Shown: one piece after another, positions 1 to 10,944 of the stretch | How the letters are laid out: each line of letters begins with the position of its first letter | Position numbering within the stretch: position 1 is the first letter of the stretch | Assembly: GCA_022539475.1 (NCBI GenBank) | Contig: VCMS01000337.1 | Coordinates: 30,011 to 94,010 of the forward strand | DNA: 64,000 bases | Source: Gracilaria domingensis | Taxonomy: Eukaryota; Rhodophyta; Florideophyceae; Gracilariales; Gracilariaceae | Direction of reading: 5' to 3' | Notes under the pieces: model-generated | Seen by the model: the letters and a program-made list of their open reading frames with translations, nothing else | Databases searched by the model: none | What the model was told of the DNA's origin: nothing | Program-made: the position numbers and the translations under genes

Positions 1-2778
1 ACCTGTGTACAGAAGGGGTCCATCTGCTGTTCCCGTATCATCTCCTCGGGCGTGATGGGTATAAATGACCCGGTACCCGGTTCAGTGGGTCGTGTGACAA
101 GTATATCGTCACAAACGTCATCCGTCACAATTTCCATACTCCCCTTGAGGTCACCAACCATAAAACATGGGATGTCGGCGTCCTCGGTAGGCTCGGCTTC
201 AGCTGATGTGCCCAAACGGGATAGGGCGTCCGCCTGGAGGTTAAGGGAGCCTTTCTTGTACACTACTTCGAAGTCGAATTCCGACAGTCGGAGTCTCCAC
301 CGCATCAGGCGTCCCGATGGTTCGGTAATTTCCATCAGCCAGCGAAGGCATTTGTGGTCGGTGTGTACACGAAAGTGGTCCCCATCAAATATGGTCTGAG
401 TGTCGACAATGCCCAGACTACGGCAAGACATTCCTTCTCGGAAACTGAGTAATTCCGCTCATGGACGTTTAGCGATCTCGACCAGTACCCAATAGGGTGT
501 CGTTCCCCGGTCTCATCGGTTTGAAACAAAGCGCACCCAACCTGGTTTGCGCTAGCGTCAGTGTCGACCTCATAGGGTAACCCAGGTTTGGGGAGAGCCA
601 GAATTGGCGGAGACGTCACGGCTTCAACCAATGCCGCGAACGCGGAGGCCTCTTCGCCTCCAAAGGGGTGCAATTCAACAGGTTTCCTTTCGTAAGGAGC
701 TTGTTCAACGGTGAAGCAATGTCCGCGAAGTTCGGAACGAAACGTCGGTATACGTTACACAGTCCTAAGAAGGATCGCAGCTCTGTTTGAGTTCTCGGGT
801 GTTTCGCCTCCTTCAAGGATTTGACCCGCACTTCATCGACTGAAAGCTTTCCGGGACGGATTATGTGACCCAGATACTTGACCGATTCGGTGAAGAACTC
901 GCACTTCTTGAGTTTCAATGTTATCCCTGCGTCACGCAATACTCTCAAAACGTCCCGCACATGGGTCAGATGATCATCCAGATTGTTGGAAAAAAGGACG
1001 ATATCGTCCAGATACACCAAACATGTGGTCCACTTAAATCGCGCCAGTAGGATATCGACCGCACCCTGGAATGTAGCGGGTGCATTAGTTAACCCAAAGG
1101 GCATTCTCCGGAAACGGTATAGGCCTTGATGGCATACGAACGCCGTCTTATCCCGGTCTTTCTCCCTAATGAGAACCTGCCAGTATCCCCAGTTAGCGTC
1201 AAGGGTGGTGAACACGTTCGCGCTCCCAAGAGAATCGATATATTCGTCCATCCGGGGTATCGGATATACATCTTTCACTGTCACCGCATTCAACTTTCGG
1301 TAATCGATACAAAATCTCCAAGATCCATCTGGTTTCGGAACTAGCACTACTGGTGACGCCCAAGGGGATTGAGCGGCCTCAATAACGCCAGCCCGCAACA
1401 TCTTCTCAACTTGAGACTTCTCTTCCTCCCGAGCCTTCGGTCCGGCCCGATAGGGGTGTTGTGCAATCGGCCGAGTGTTCGGAAGCAAGTCAATGCAATG
1501 CTCAGTTATTCCAATCGTTCCTAGAGTTCCGTACCACATGGGAGTGAATTCCCGCAGCATCTCGCGAAGCTTCTCCCGATGGGATTCCGGTACATGCTCC
1601 AAATCAAGCTTCATCAATTCCTCAACAGGATCCTTCAAATCACTGCCAGGTGGCACAGGACTAACCTCTAGAGGTCTCGGATTGTCTGAACCCGAGTCTT
1701 CTTGGGCTTCTTCCGTATTCACGGCTTCAACAACTTGCGGTTCGGCGCTCTCTTCCCCCTCCTTAGGGTCAGACACTCCGAGAACCTTGGCGATAGGTAT
1801 TTTCGTCGGAACGACCGCAGTCGGGTGTGGCAGCACAGTACCAATCACTTGGTTCTTTACCAGCCACTGAGTGGATTTTCCCAAGTTGGCGACCATGACC
1901 TTGCAACGACGGTTGATAGCATCTGCGTTGGATCATGACCACTCCATTTAAGCAGAGAGCGCTTTAGGCGCTAGTTCATATAACAAGCCGGTAACGGTTG
2001 TATCGTGTGGAGCCCCCATTGTTTGGTTTGACGTCGACCCATCCTGCCGATTCTGGTCAACTGACACGCGACTTCGTGACGTGTAGTGTTTGTCGACCCC
2101 CATTGCCATCGTATGGAGGCTCTGCTGAGCCGCGGCCGGCAGCGTACGTCTTCCGCGTAGCGGTCGCAACGGTTTCCGAACAATCGGCAGACGATCGACA
2201 CCGTCTGTCATTTCCACTTGGCGTTTCCGCAGACGGATAGCTTCCACCGACGATCGCAGAAGTCACCACAACCGAAAATAATCGGTGCAAAGCAATGCAC
2301 GCTCACCAACGACAAAAATCAACGTTGTACCAAACAATTTCCATATCGTACAAGGAGTGTAACTATAACCAGCCGTTCTCCAACGGAGTTATGTTCGATC
2401 GGCGAGATTTCAGAGCAGGCCGAACCGATTGTCCCCGAAGAGTGGGCGGATTAGCTTCTTGTTGATCAAGTTGGGGGCAAGCCCTGTATCCAGTGACAAG
2501 GCTGTTAATGCCTAACCTGAACTTGGCGTGGACAGGCAAGAGTCGGCATACACCTTGTAGTTCCTCTTTCGCAGCCATTACCAGGATCTACGGGGCACGG
2601 GAATCTTCGCGACCCGTACCCACGGGCGACCGAAAGAACACCCACAAGTGTTCCGGATCACGTCAGGGCAGCCCATTTCCCTTGTTAGGATTCTAACAGC
2701 CGGGGAGTGAAGGGAGGCGCCTCGAGCGTCTTCAGCTTCGGCTCAGAAGACGCCCCTCCCGTTGGGGAGACTCCAAGT
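1..2778 (-). pseudogene. RE1 pol: protease, RT and RNase H, broken frames
   Basis: This is the Ty3-type pol polyprotein that would copy the element's RNA into DNA. The frame at 616-1896 holds the reverse transcriptase, with the FCIDYRKLN, FGLTNAPATFQ and YLDD motifs. The frame at 335-673 holds the start of RNase H (VDTDASANQVGC and SEKECLAVVWAL). A one-base deletion near 680, where RE2 has an extra t in ggttttcc, separates the two. The protease region (about 1950-2600) is recognisable only in pieces because of many one-base insertions. RT residue choices match RE2 almost throughout, apart from small changes such as YLDDIVLF for YLDDIVVF. I regard the RT frameshift as real or recent and the protease damage as probable sequence error. 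Confidence 0.85.
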
Positions 2779-5133
2779 CTAGTTTTTTCGGGCAGGACAG
2801 CTGTCGTCAGCCGATTCCCGTCCTCGACGAGCACCAGTGATGACCTCTTCGCTAGAACCGGTTCAACTCTTCCCTCCATATTCTGGCCTACCACAGGGAG
2901 CGGCTTGATTCGTCATAGATCCACCACTCAAATGAACTGCCAGTTGCGTGCTGCCTTGGGTAGGAAGTTCTCGGCACACGAGCTTGTTTTATATCACTCC
3001 CATTTTCTTCGACGTTCTCTGGGAGAGAGATTCGAACTGGAGCTTGATTCGACCTTTCCCGCTGAAGGGACGTACACTGCGGTGAACTGTCCCATATTGG
3101 CTAACATTAATAACAGATACACTGGGGTCAACTAGTCCCTCTTGGACCTCATATCCCCAAACGATCTGCGGGGTGTTATACGCCTCCATCCTGGCGATAA
3201 CACACCTCCATGCTACACGACCCTCCATAGGGAATGGCGCTGCCGGAATCCGGTGTCCGTTTGCGCATAGAATGCGGATCAGACGGGACAGAGTGGACGG
3301 GAAGGTCCAGAGTACCCGATAGAGTCGGGGTTGCCTACCGCGAGGAGTTTAACCGTTATCGTGGATCCAGATTGGACACCATTCCCCGTCAACCATGGCA
3401 TGGAAGAATTATCCCGATTCTACTTCCGGGCGAAGGAGTACCTATACGAGGGTTTTCCACGTTTATAGGGAGGGGATGCGCTAGCTCGGAGCGTGTCACC
3501 CTTCCGCTTGGGTCATACCCTATACCTAATCATCAGGTAAGCGGATCATTCTTCCTAATTATTCCTCCCGGATTGTCCGGGCGACAAGTGCCCGGTATAT
3601 TGGGGGATCCGCGATACCCATCCCACCTAAACAGTGGGGGAACATCCCTCTCCCCCAGCGGAAGTGGTACATTACGCCGGCAGGCGGGTGGCAAAGGCCC
3701 TTATGTCGCGCGGTTGAATAAGCTTGTTTCCGGTTTCTCCGGACGTTGCTTCGTATACCTCTTAAGGAGTTGTTTTTGGGATGCGGCATGACCAGTAGCA
3801 TATGCACCTTAAGGAGGTAGTTGGGAGTAGCTGCTTCGGGCCAACATTACTGCCCCTTGGCCCTGGAGGGTCTCTTTTGGACGATCCGCGGAACGGAATT
3901 ATACTGATATTCTCAAACCTTTGAGGTAAATACCGGGAGGGACCTTACTCACGCCCCTGGGACCTCGGCTCACCCTCCGAGATATATCGCTTCCTTGAAC
4001 CCTGCCAAACCTTGTCCGAGGAAGTCAGGACCAGATAGGGTCCTCTCCTTGGGCAAACTCTCTCTTGATTCAGAGTAACGCCGAGTTTTCGGGATGTAGT
4101 CGGACCTTTGCGGCGTTCCCCTTGAGGTCCGAACTTCGGAAGGTATTCCTTAAGTCGATAATAGGCGGGGATATGAAAGCAACTTCCGATACAGCGGGAT
4201 TAGATGGCTTCAGACTCCTTCAAAGCCAGGGTGCTTTCTTCCGCTTCTCCGGGTTGCGGATTGCTGCCTGAGAGGTAAAAGTAGCCTGACCGGGTGGACT
4301 TCGGATGAACGGGGGGACGCGACGTCCGGCTATCTTATCCCCCGAAGAGTCGGAGGACGACGACGAGGACGAACTGTGCCCCGAACTACTGTCCGGGGTC
4401 CCGGAGTCAGACACATCCGAGTAATTACCGGGATATCCCTTATGGACCGCTACGACGGGCTTCTCTCGGTGGATTGGCCCCGAACTGGGAAACTTTCGTT
4501 CATCTGCGAACTAATTTCGCCCGGCGGCCTTCTGCTTCCTCGGTCCATCCGAATGGTGGCTTCGGAGGTGGTACAATGCGTTGCGTGATCCGTTCCACGG
4601 GCGGGCTTGAGTATCCTCTCTGTACGAGGCGGTTTTCCTCCACCATACCCTTGGGGAGCACGATAGCCACTCCATGGTGAATTCATTCTCCTGCGCTCAG
4701 GGTACGGCATCCTCCTCCTGAGACAGTCCTTATCTAGGAGTTTATAAACCTGGGTCGACGGGAGTTCCTCGACTTGACTCAATGAGGGGAATAGTGGGGG
4801 CAGCGGTTGCGCAATACCTTAAGGCGAGTGCCCCAGATTACTGTAATCCTGAGAGTCAACGTCTTTCCGGCGGTGCCGGCAGAGTTGGGTTGTCTCCACG
4901 ACTGGAACCTTCCCTCTTCAGTTGTGGTACTGGCCTGCGGCAGGGAGTTCTAACTATAATCTTCCTGTTCCATCAACTGATGGCATTGGTTCTCGGAGTT
5001 GTCGCATTACTTCCGCGATCGCCAGGGACCGATATTCTCGAAGCCGGGTTTACCAGCCTGACCCGGCGCCAGGGGCATTCCCCGGAGGTAACGCGATCTT
5101 CCGTTCGCAGGAGCGTAGCTCGTGCTGGGCCAT
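2779..5133 (-). pseudogene. RE1 gag, riddled with single-base insertions
   Basis: This aligns by eye along its whole length with the intact RE2 gag (14369-16480), from the ATG complement at 5131-5133 to the TAG complement at 2779-2781. No long frame survives. Fragments recognisable in different frames include the Ser-rich acidic tract (near 4320-4390), the stretch matching LKELKPSNPLYRKLLSYRYY (near 4160-4210) and the zinc-knuckle end (near 3000-3120). The differences from RE2 are mostly extra single bases, making the 1898-5356 interval about 290 bases longer than its RE2 counterpart. The N gap follows in the LTR. Decay by selection loss would give a mix of substitutions, deletions and insertions, so I suspect an error-prone assembly stretch. 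Confidence 0.75.
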
Positions 5134-5334
5134 ACTGCAGCTTGCCACGAACTCCGGGGGCTATTACGCCAACAAGTGCGAGACGTTCCAAACTGGCAGC
5201 CAAAAAGGGGTGAGAGATCTGCGTATCAACAACCAGGTGAACGGGGGCCGGCGACCTTCGAATCTCCCAAAAGGGAATTCCAATGTTCCAGATTCCAACG
5301 ACCACAAACAACGTCCAGTTATGGTTCTCCACGT

Positions 5335-5353
5335 TCTTAAGTGCGGAGACCAA
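5335..5353 (-). promoter_or_regulatory. RE1 primer-binding site (error-containing copy)
   Basis: Just inside the LTR end, the minus strand reads TGGTCTCCGCACTTAAG. It is an indel-containing version of the RE2 site TGGTCTCCCGACTTAGAAC at the same offset of a few bases from the LTR. Confidence 0.6.
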
Positions 5354-5355
5354 AA

Positions 5356-6380
5356 TGTAGAAGCAAACCCTGGCCGCTGGCCGCGATGGGGTAATCTCCA
5401 CTAGGATGTCCGAGTCCTACCTCGCCTGGCATGAGAAGAAGACAGGCGGCAGAACCCTCCTGTCCGTGCTCGGAGTCGCCGAGACAAGCCGCGGGTGTAA
5501 GACGCGGGAGACCGGTTTTGACTGGGGATATACCTACAGAGGTAAGATGCAAAGAACGGTGTAAGATCCAGAGGTGAAGTGTGATCCGAACCTGGAGAGA
5601 CATGGAGAAAAAGGGGACCGTGTCACGGGGGGGGAAAGCTCACGGTGCACGCCACCGGGAGCCGGAGCTTAGCGGACGCGTGCCAACCGGGCGGAAACAG
5701 GTCCGGATAGCGAGCGACGCCGAACCAAAGGCGTGCCCCAAAATATACCCAATACTGGGGCGGAAGCAATACGCTGGGAACCAAGGGTGTGACAGCGGGG
5801 TGACAACCAACAGTTCACGAAAGTGACAACCCAATGAGCCTGACAAACAACAAGGGACNNNNNNNNNNNNNNNNNNNNNNNNNNNNNNNNNNNNNNNNNN
5901 NNNNNNNNNNNNNNNNNNNNNNNNTGCCGAAACCAAATCGGCGTTACTTCTCCGAGGGGAGTGGTAAACCTACGTAGGCAGCTGTCTACTATAGCCCGAT
6001 CCTGAACAGGACGCGACTCAGTTGTTTATTTACTCGTCGGCTCCAGGGTGAGATCACCCCAGCATATATACTATTACTACTACGGTATCTACAATGCACA
6101 CCTCCGAGGGTCATACACGTGGACGACCCACTGTCAGGGTGCGGGGTATTCCCCAACGGCGTGGCACAAATATCTAACTAGCCAGCTCCACCACGTGGCC
6201 TACTATCACACCCACTAGGCACTTCCCATGCAGGGTCTACCTATTAAGGGTCCAACCAAACCATCCCAACAATACCAAAATTAAAGGGAGTTTTCATAAC
6301 TTAGCCACGTCACCGGCCATCGGTACCATCTCATTATGAGAACCGTGATGCATCCGATATCGGAAAGCCGTTGCTCCACA
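5356..6380 (-). repeat. LTR shared by RE1 (5' LTR) and RE2 (3' LTR)
   Basis: On the minus strand this starts TGTGGAGC at 6380 and ends with TCTACA-type CA at 5356, matching 16698-17685. On its high-coordinate side sit the RE2 polypurine tract and antisense ORF; on its low-coordinate side sits the RE1 primer-binding site. It therefore serves two neighbouring internal regions. The readable part 5955-6380 differs from 17255-17685 by only a handful of bases. A gap of 66 N (5859-5924) interrupts it. A TATATA stretch (near 6063-6070) lies about 310 bases inside the LTR and is a candidate promoter. Confidence 0.88.
5859..5924. other. Assembly gap (66 N)
   Basis: A run of undetermined bases. The intact LTR copy has about 75 to 80 bases at the corresponding place (about 17150-17228), so the gap size is roughly right. 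Confidence 1.
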
Positions 6381-6396
6381 TCTCCCCTCCTTAGGT
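6381..6396 (-). promoter_or_regulatory. RE2 polypurine tract
   Basis: The minus strand reads CCTAAGGAGGGGAGA directly before the LTR start TGTGGAGC at 6380. In LTR retrotransposons this purine run resists RNase H and primes plus-strand DNA synthesis. RE3 has CTGAGAAGGGGAGA in the same place, so position and 3' sequence (GGGGAGA) agree in two diverged elements. Confidence 0.85.
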
Positions 6397-6441
6397 TCGA
6401 GCGCGAGCGCGAGCGCGACGGCGAAGTACCGACATCGGGAG

Positions 6442-6449
6442 TATAAATA
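6442..6449 (+). promoter_or_regulatory. TATA box of the RE2 antisense ORF
   Basis: TATAAATA lies 62 bases from the inner LTR edge on the strand of the antisense ORF. RE3 has TATATAAG at 60 bases from its LTR edge on the corresponding strand. The box overlaps the first ATG (6449), so a transcript starting about 25 to 30 bases downstream would begin translation at a later ATG, most likely 6596. Inference from position and conservation; transcription is not shown. Confidence 0.6.
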
Positions 6450-6595
6450 TGACGTCCCCTCAGGGTTCTACCGACCACTTGGTTCTTCCACGCAAGCGGC
6501 TTTCGCCTCCGACTTCGGATATAACTCCTCCTTCTCCTCCGATACCTCGGCGTTCGCTGCCAGTCTCAACTGCTTCTTCTCCTCCCTTAGCAGGA

Positions 6596-8504
6596 ATGAA
6601 TCCGAACCCGTTCCATACCAACCCGCTCCCGGGGAACTCGTCGTCAGCTCCGCAAGCGGCGTCTGAGGTGCCCTCGGGCAGTGCGTCACAACAAGGACAT
6701 CCTCCTCAAGGCCCCTCCCAATACTTTGGTGGGTTTCAGTCAGCTCCTCTCCCTCAAGGGAATCCGTACGGTGGTCCGCTCAACCAACCCTACGCGGGGT
6801 ACAACCATCTCGGCTTCTTCCCTTCTCAAGCGCAAGCTCCTGTCCCGCAAGCGGTGGCTCCTTTCAGCTTCTACGAGGCGTATCCCCATCCGGGTGCTCC
6901 TCTTCCGATGCCTCCGGCTCCTCCAGTTGCTCCTACTCAGCAGGCTTTCGATCCTAACGCCATTGCTTGGAATGCAGAGCAGGCTGTCCCGTTGACGGTG
7001 AACCCCCGTGGGTGGATTAGTCGTGAGTCCCTCGTGAATCGGGATATACGCCGCGAGGGCCTTATCTTCTCCCGCGCGCCGTGGTTCCACCCGACAGCGG
7101 TTGCCGATGAGGCTCTCATCGATTCTTACGCCGTAAACGGAATGCTCCCAGGTGGGATCCCCCGAGATGCAGTACGCTCCCGCGAGTGGCGAACCCGCAT
7201 TGCGGTAGAACCTCACTTGCTCCGATGTGAACGCGGGGAGTCCCTTGACCAAGCGCGTGGGGAGATGGCTCGTTTGGCTTACTCCAGGGTTGGAAGATTG
7301 CGATATGATCATCCGATTCCGGCAGAATTCGACTTCGACGTGTCGCACTATCGTACCTACGGGGAGGTTTCATATGGCAACGCGTTGGCAGAGTTTCCGG
7401 AAGCGGAGCATCGGTATCACTTGGGTGAAGTGGATCCTGATATCCTCCTGTGGAGTCGTCCCTTGCTGAGGGCAGAGTTCCGATACCTGTCACGGAGTAG
7501 GCGTCACAACCGTGATCTCTATGATTTCGAGAGGCGGGTCCGGTTTGAGCGGAATGCGCGCTCCCGTCGGGGACTTCTGATTCCGTATCCAAATTTGGAG
7601 GTCGATCGTTTGCGCTTCGATGCCTTACCGTCCCGATACGTGGGCCTTCCATCGTGGTGGAGTCGGGTAGAGGTCCCTGCGGGGTGTTTTGCTGAACTCC
7701 CGCCGAGCATCTACTATATCGGCTCGCGGTTGATAGACAATCCCGACTCGGGCTATTGGTCGTTGGTACTCGCCGAGTGGGCTGCCCGCGTCGCGGTTCA
7801 CCTCCTGTGGGATGTCTATGATCACTTCCGCTTGTGGTATCTTCCTCCAAATTTGAGGTGGCTCCTTCGAAGGATTGATCTCGTTACCCCTTGGGTTCCG
7901 AGGCTAACCAGGAAGAGGTTGGGGAGTTGTTGGATGTAATCGACGGGTCGATTGGGACCGAGTTCCGGTAGCTTGGCAGCCTGACAGGCGACAGCGTTTC
8001 CGCGACCGATCACCGGGGCGAATTTCCACCCGTTCCGGGGTCTGGGTGTACTACGACCCGTGGGAGCGCCAGCTCATCTCTCAAGAGCAAGCGAACGCGA
8101 TGGCCGCACTTCCCCGCGCTATGCCGGTAGGTCACCCAGTTGGGTTTGTGTTCCCTGAGGACTATGCCGTGCCCTCGGATGTCCCTGATCCAATGGTGGA
8201 TAATGATGAGATCGCCGTCGTTGCCGGAACAGGCCAACTCACTGGCATTCCGAACACGGACCCGAACGCAACTGCGGTCCCGACGGAGGGCGCTCCTGCC
8301 CCTGAGGGATGGTCCTTGATAGCTCCCACCGCACAACCGGCAAATTGGGCCGGAAGCGTGGCTTCCCTTCGGGCCGATCTCCAGGCTCATGGCGTGCCAA
8401 TCCCTCCGGGCGTGAACACCATCGCAGGGCTAGCGGCCCTCGCGAGCGAGTACTTCTCACAGAATCCCAACGCGGGAAGCGGTGCTCCCTCCACTGGCGG
8501 TTAG
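6596..8504 (+). pseudogene. RE2 antisense ORF (aORF), frameshifted
   Basis: Protein of unknown function encoded opposite to gag-pol. The frame is open from 6449 (ATG fused to the TATA box) to 7939; the likely start is the ATG at 6596. A Pro/Gly/Gln-rich N-terminus (to about 6970) leads into a Trp- and Arg-rich domain with SYAVNGMLPGGIP, YRTYGEVSYGN, ILLWSRPLLRAEFRYL and LPSWWSRVEVPAGC. Each matches the RE3 antisense protein (58831-60522); in one 48-residue stretch 26 residues are identical. The frame breaks near 7880-8040, and the C-terminal part (8046-8504) resumes with YYDPW and GHPVGFVF, matching YFDPW and GHPRGFVY in RE3. It lacks any gag, pol or env motif I recognise. Confidence 0.8.
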
Positions 8505-8539
8505 CCCCTCATGAGGTCTTCCTCCAATCTTAGAGTGTC

Positions 8540-8775
8540 TTGTGATAGTTTCCAATTAAAGCCAGCTAGTGGCAAGTTTTCCCTTACCCTCGTCGAGGTA
8601 TGCTTCTCGGCGACGAGCTTCTTCTTCTTACTTCTTCCTCTTCCTTCTTCAGGACCTTCTCCTTCTTCCTTCCATAGGATTCTCAGCATCCTTCTTCTCT
8701 TCCTTCCATGGCTTCTCGGCGTAGATATCTTCTTTCTCCTTTTTAGGCATTTTCTACTTTTCCGCAATGCGGCAT
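8540..8775 (-). other. Purine-rich spacer and small hairpin between convergent ORFs
   Basis: The minus strand is dominated by GAAGAAGGA-type purine runs (8590-8750), preceded by the short hairpin CCGC-AAT-GCGG at about 8762-8772. RE3 has a GAAGAA-rich run (58535-58610) and a CCGC-N5-GCGG hairpin (58509-58521) in the corresponding interval between the chromodomain stop and the antisense ORF stop. Confidence 0.6.
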
Positions 8776-8936
8776 TGTCCCGATAATTCGGTGGTTACTA
8801 CTACTAACACTTCTCTCCTATTATACAGAGGATCTCTTCCTACTTCTTGACTTCATCTTCTCTTCTCGAGCGTCACTCTTCTCTTCTTCAAACCGCAGAG
8901 CGGGCACGAGAACTGTAAACTGCACCGGTTAACGGG

Positions 8937-9317
8937 CTACCCCACCATCGCATTGTCCAACGTTGGAGGCAATGGTGTCCGAGACCGGCGATGATACGAC
9001 AAGACCTTGGACCTAGGGAGGTGTTCAATTGGCTCCCAAGTGTCCTCCTCTGGGGAATAGCCGTACCAACGGACTCTATACAGTAGCTTCCCTTCGGGGC
9101 TTTTCTCGTGTTCCACGATACGATCTACCACGAATTCCTGTGGGTATACGCCATCCTTGGCATCTCGTGGTGCTTCTCCCGACATTGGGCAGTGATGTCC
9201 AGTGGTACCCACGCGGGTTAGTGGTCCTTGGAGGCGTTGAACCGATCTTCGGGGCGGTGGACAGGTGGACTTCGGTCTTCTCAAGCCGTCCTGACGGAGT
9301 GCGCTAACTCCCGACAC
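8937..9317 (-). CDS. RE2 chromodomain, end of the pol tail
   Basis: The C-terminal module EFVVDRIVEHE, LLYRVRWYGYSPEEDTWEPIEHL and KVLSYHRR is a classic chromodomain (three-strand sheet with aromatic cage candidates and a C-terminal helix). In chromoviruses this domain is fused to integrase and steers insertion toward particular chromatin. It ends TLDNAMVG and a stop, and RE3 ends TLDKAQVG and a stop. Here it is out of frame with the upstream integrase tail (9889-10944). About 570 bases between them hold no clean frame, and a poorly conserved linker is expected there. The real start cannot be fixed, because the domain is normally translated as part of pol. Confidence 0.85.
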   Translation of the reverse strand: MSGVSALRQDGLRRPKSTCPPPRRSVQRLQGPLTRVGTTGHHCPMSGEAPRDAKDGVYPQEFVVDRIVEHEKSPEGKLLYRVRWYGYSPEEDTWEPIEHLPRSKVLSYHRRSRTPLPPTLDNAMVG

Positions 9318-9888
9318 GGGCGTCCAATTGCCTCATAAGTGAGCTCAACCGAAAACTCTCGATCTCCGGAGTCCGGCGAGCTCCTTTCTTTCCCAAACGG
9401 GCGGCCAACCGACGAACGGTAGCGTCCGTTTTGCGGAACCACTTTCACTTTGGCCGCAGGAGAGCCGTTGCGACGGAGAAGTAGCCTACAGCACTCCCTG
9501 TGCAGGGCGGCGGAACGCTGGGCCACGGCGCATATCCGGCCGTGCACTCCATTTTCATTGGATGGTGGCGCGCGCGTGTGTGCCACACATCCCGTGAACG
9601 GTATCTACAGTGTCAGTTTCCGGCAAGCGGTCGCTAAGCGGCGGGCACCACTCTCCAGCAATGGCATGGATTACAGTATTCAATCTCGAATCTCCCGCCA
9701 TAGGGCTGCGCATGCGCACTGCGCGCGGTGCCATTTACCGTAATTCCGGGTCCGACGCACTATAGCGTTCCGTCTGCTAAGCAGCGCCCTTCATGGGACT
9801 TCTCCACTTCCTGACCAAGGCTTTCCAGCACAATCCACAAGGATTCTTGTCTTCTTAACTCTCCCACTGCGGGCCATTCCCAGGTAGG

Positions 9889-10944
9889 CTATGCGTCACT
9901 TTCCATGCCGCTTCGTCCCGCGAAGGGGTCAGCGGATACTGCACGTTCGCGCGAGCGAGTTATAGCGCGTTCCAGCGACTTGGATTGCATCCCAACGGGG
10001 CCACTAACATCCTTAGCAGCAGCACTCCCAGCAGGGGATTCTTCACTTCTTCTGACTTCGTTCCTCGCCGAGGTTTCGGAATCACGCGACGTAGCGCCAG
10101 CGCGATCGTTCCCAGTGGGGGATTCCATCTCACTCTGAGACGCAGCACCTCGGGTAGGTCCAGCGGATGCCGGAGCAACCGGAGCGCGATTTACACTGTC
10201 CTCCCCCTCCTTAGGGTGCGATACGGCTTCCGCATTTCGCGCCAATACCGTAGACGAGGGGTGAATCTCATGTGACTCAGTAGAGGGTGTAGGTGTAACC
10301 CGTGAGAGTCCGGGGTTATCCTTGAGCAACTCTGTTGTTTCAGGCAAGTCAGCGAGACCGCGCTGCGGGTGGGGCAAAACTGATGGACGGTTTGCTGCAG
10401 TACCCGTCTGTTCGGTAACTTGATGCGACGATGGACCGTTTCCGGTATCCGGCGCGGCGATAACTTCCTGTATAGGGCTCGGTGCGCGATATACTCGATC
10501 TCGCGATACCCGCTCGTGCTGATTATCGATATCAAGCACGACGGTAGTCTCCTGTATGGATACAACCCGATAGGGGCCACTGGCGATTGGAGAGAGCTTA
10601 TGGCGCTTCTCCTTCTCAGGATTGTAGTACTCCTTCCTGAGGAACACATAATCACCAACCCGAAGCTGCGGTAGCGGCCTACGGATTCGGCTATCGAAAT
10701 TGCGCTTGTAGGCGAGTTGGGCTTTCTCCATAGAGCGCTTAGCCATAGGCACCATCGTGGTTAACCATTTCTTCCACGCTTCGCGGTGTAGCCTCGGTGT
10801 CGAGTATTCGTCCATGGTTGGCTGGGCCTCAATGGCAAGAGGAGGTGGTCTCCTTGACAGGACTAACTCGAAAGGGACAACGACGTTACCCGATGTACCT
10901 GGGTGTTGTATGCGTATGTAATGGCGTCTGTGTACAAATCCCAA
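9889..10944 (-). pseudogene. RE2 integrase C-terminus (GPY/F module) and linker
   Basis: Continues integrase in another frame after a one-base shift near 10863-10900. It begins with PFELVLSRRPPPLAIEAQPT, then a basic stretch, VGDYVFLRKEYYNPEKEKRHKLSPIASGPYRV (the GPY/F module, about residues 95-135) and VVLDIDNQHERVSRDRV. The remaining ~200 residues are a Ser/Pro/Glu-rich linker with low sequence constraint, normally leading to the chromodomain. RE3 has the same module in frame at 56340-56760. An internal PPT-like purine run (10202-10215) codes for PKEGED within the linker. Confidence 0.85.

Larger units (their letters stand above)
1..6380 (-). mobile_element. RE1: partial Ty3/gypsy chromovirus, minus strand
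   Basis: Reading on the minus strand, an LTR (6380 to 5356) is followed by a primer-binding site (about 5353 to 5335), a gag region (5133 to 2779) and pol, which runs off the window start after RNase H. It is the same family as RE2 (5356-17685): the RT part (1-1897) is almost base-identical to 11630-13535. The LTR at 5356-6380 is shared with RE2, so the two form an LTR-internal-LTR-internal tandem. The part from about 1898 to 5955 carries a very high density of single-base insertions relative to RE2 and includes an N gap. The 3' LTR is outside the window. Confidence 0.9.

Noticed and set aside
7116-7850. Minus-strand 244-codon frame inside the RE2 antisense ORF region
   Set aside because: Would be sense to RE2, but has no match in RE3, while the plus-strand frame is conserved.
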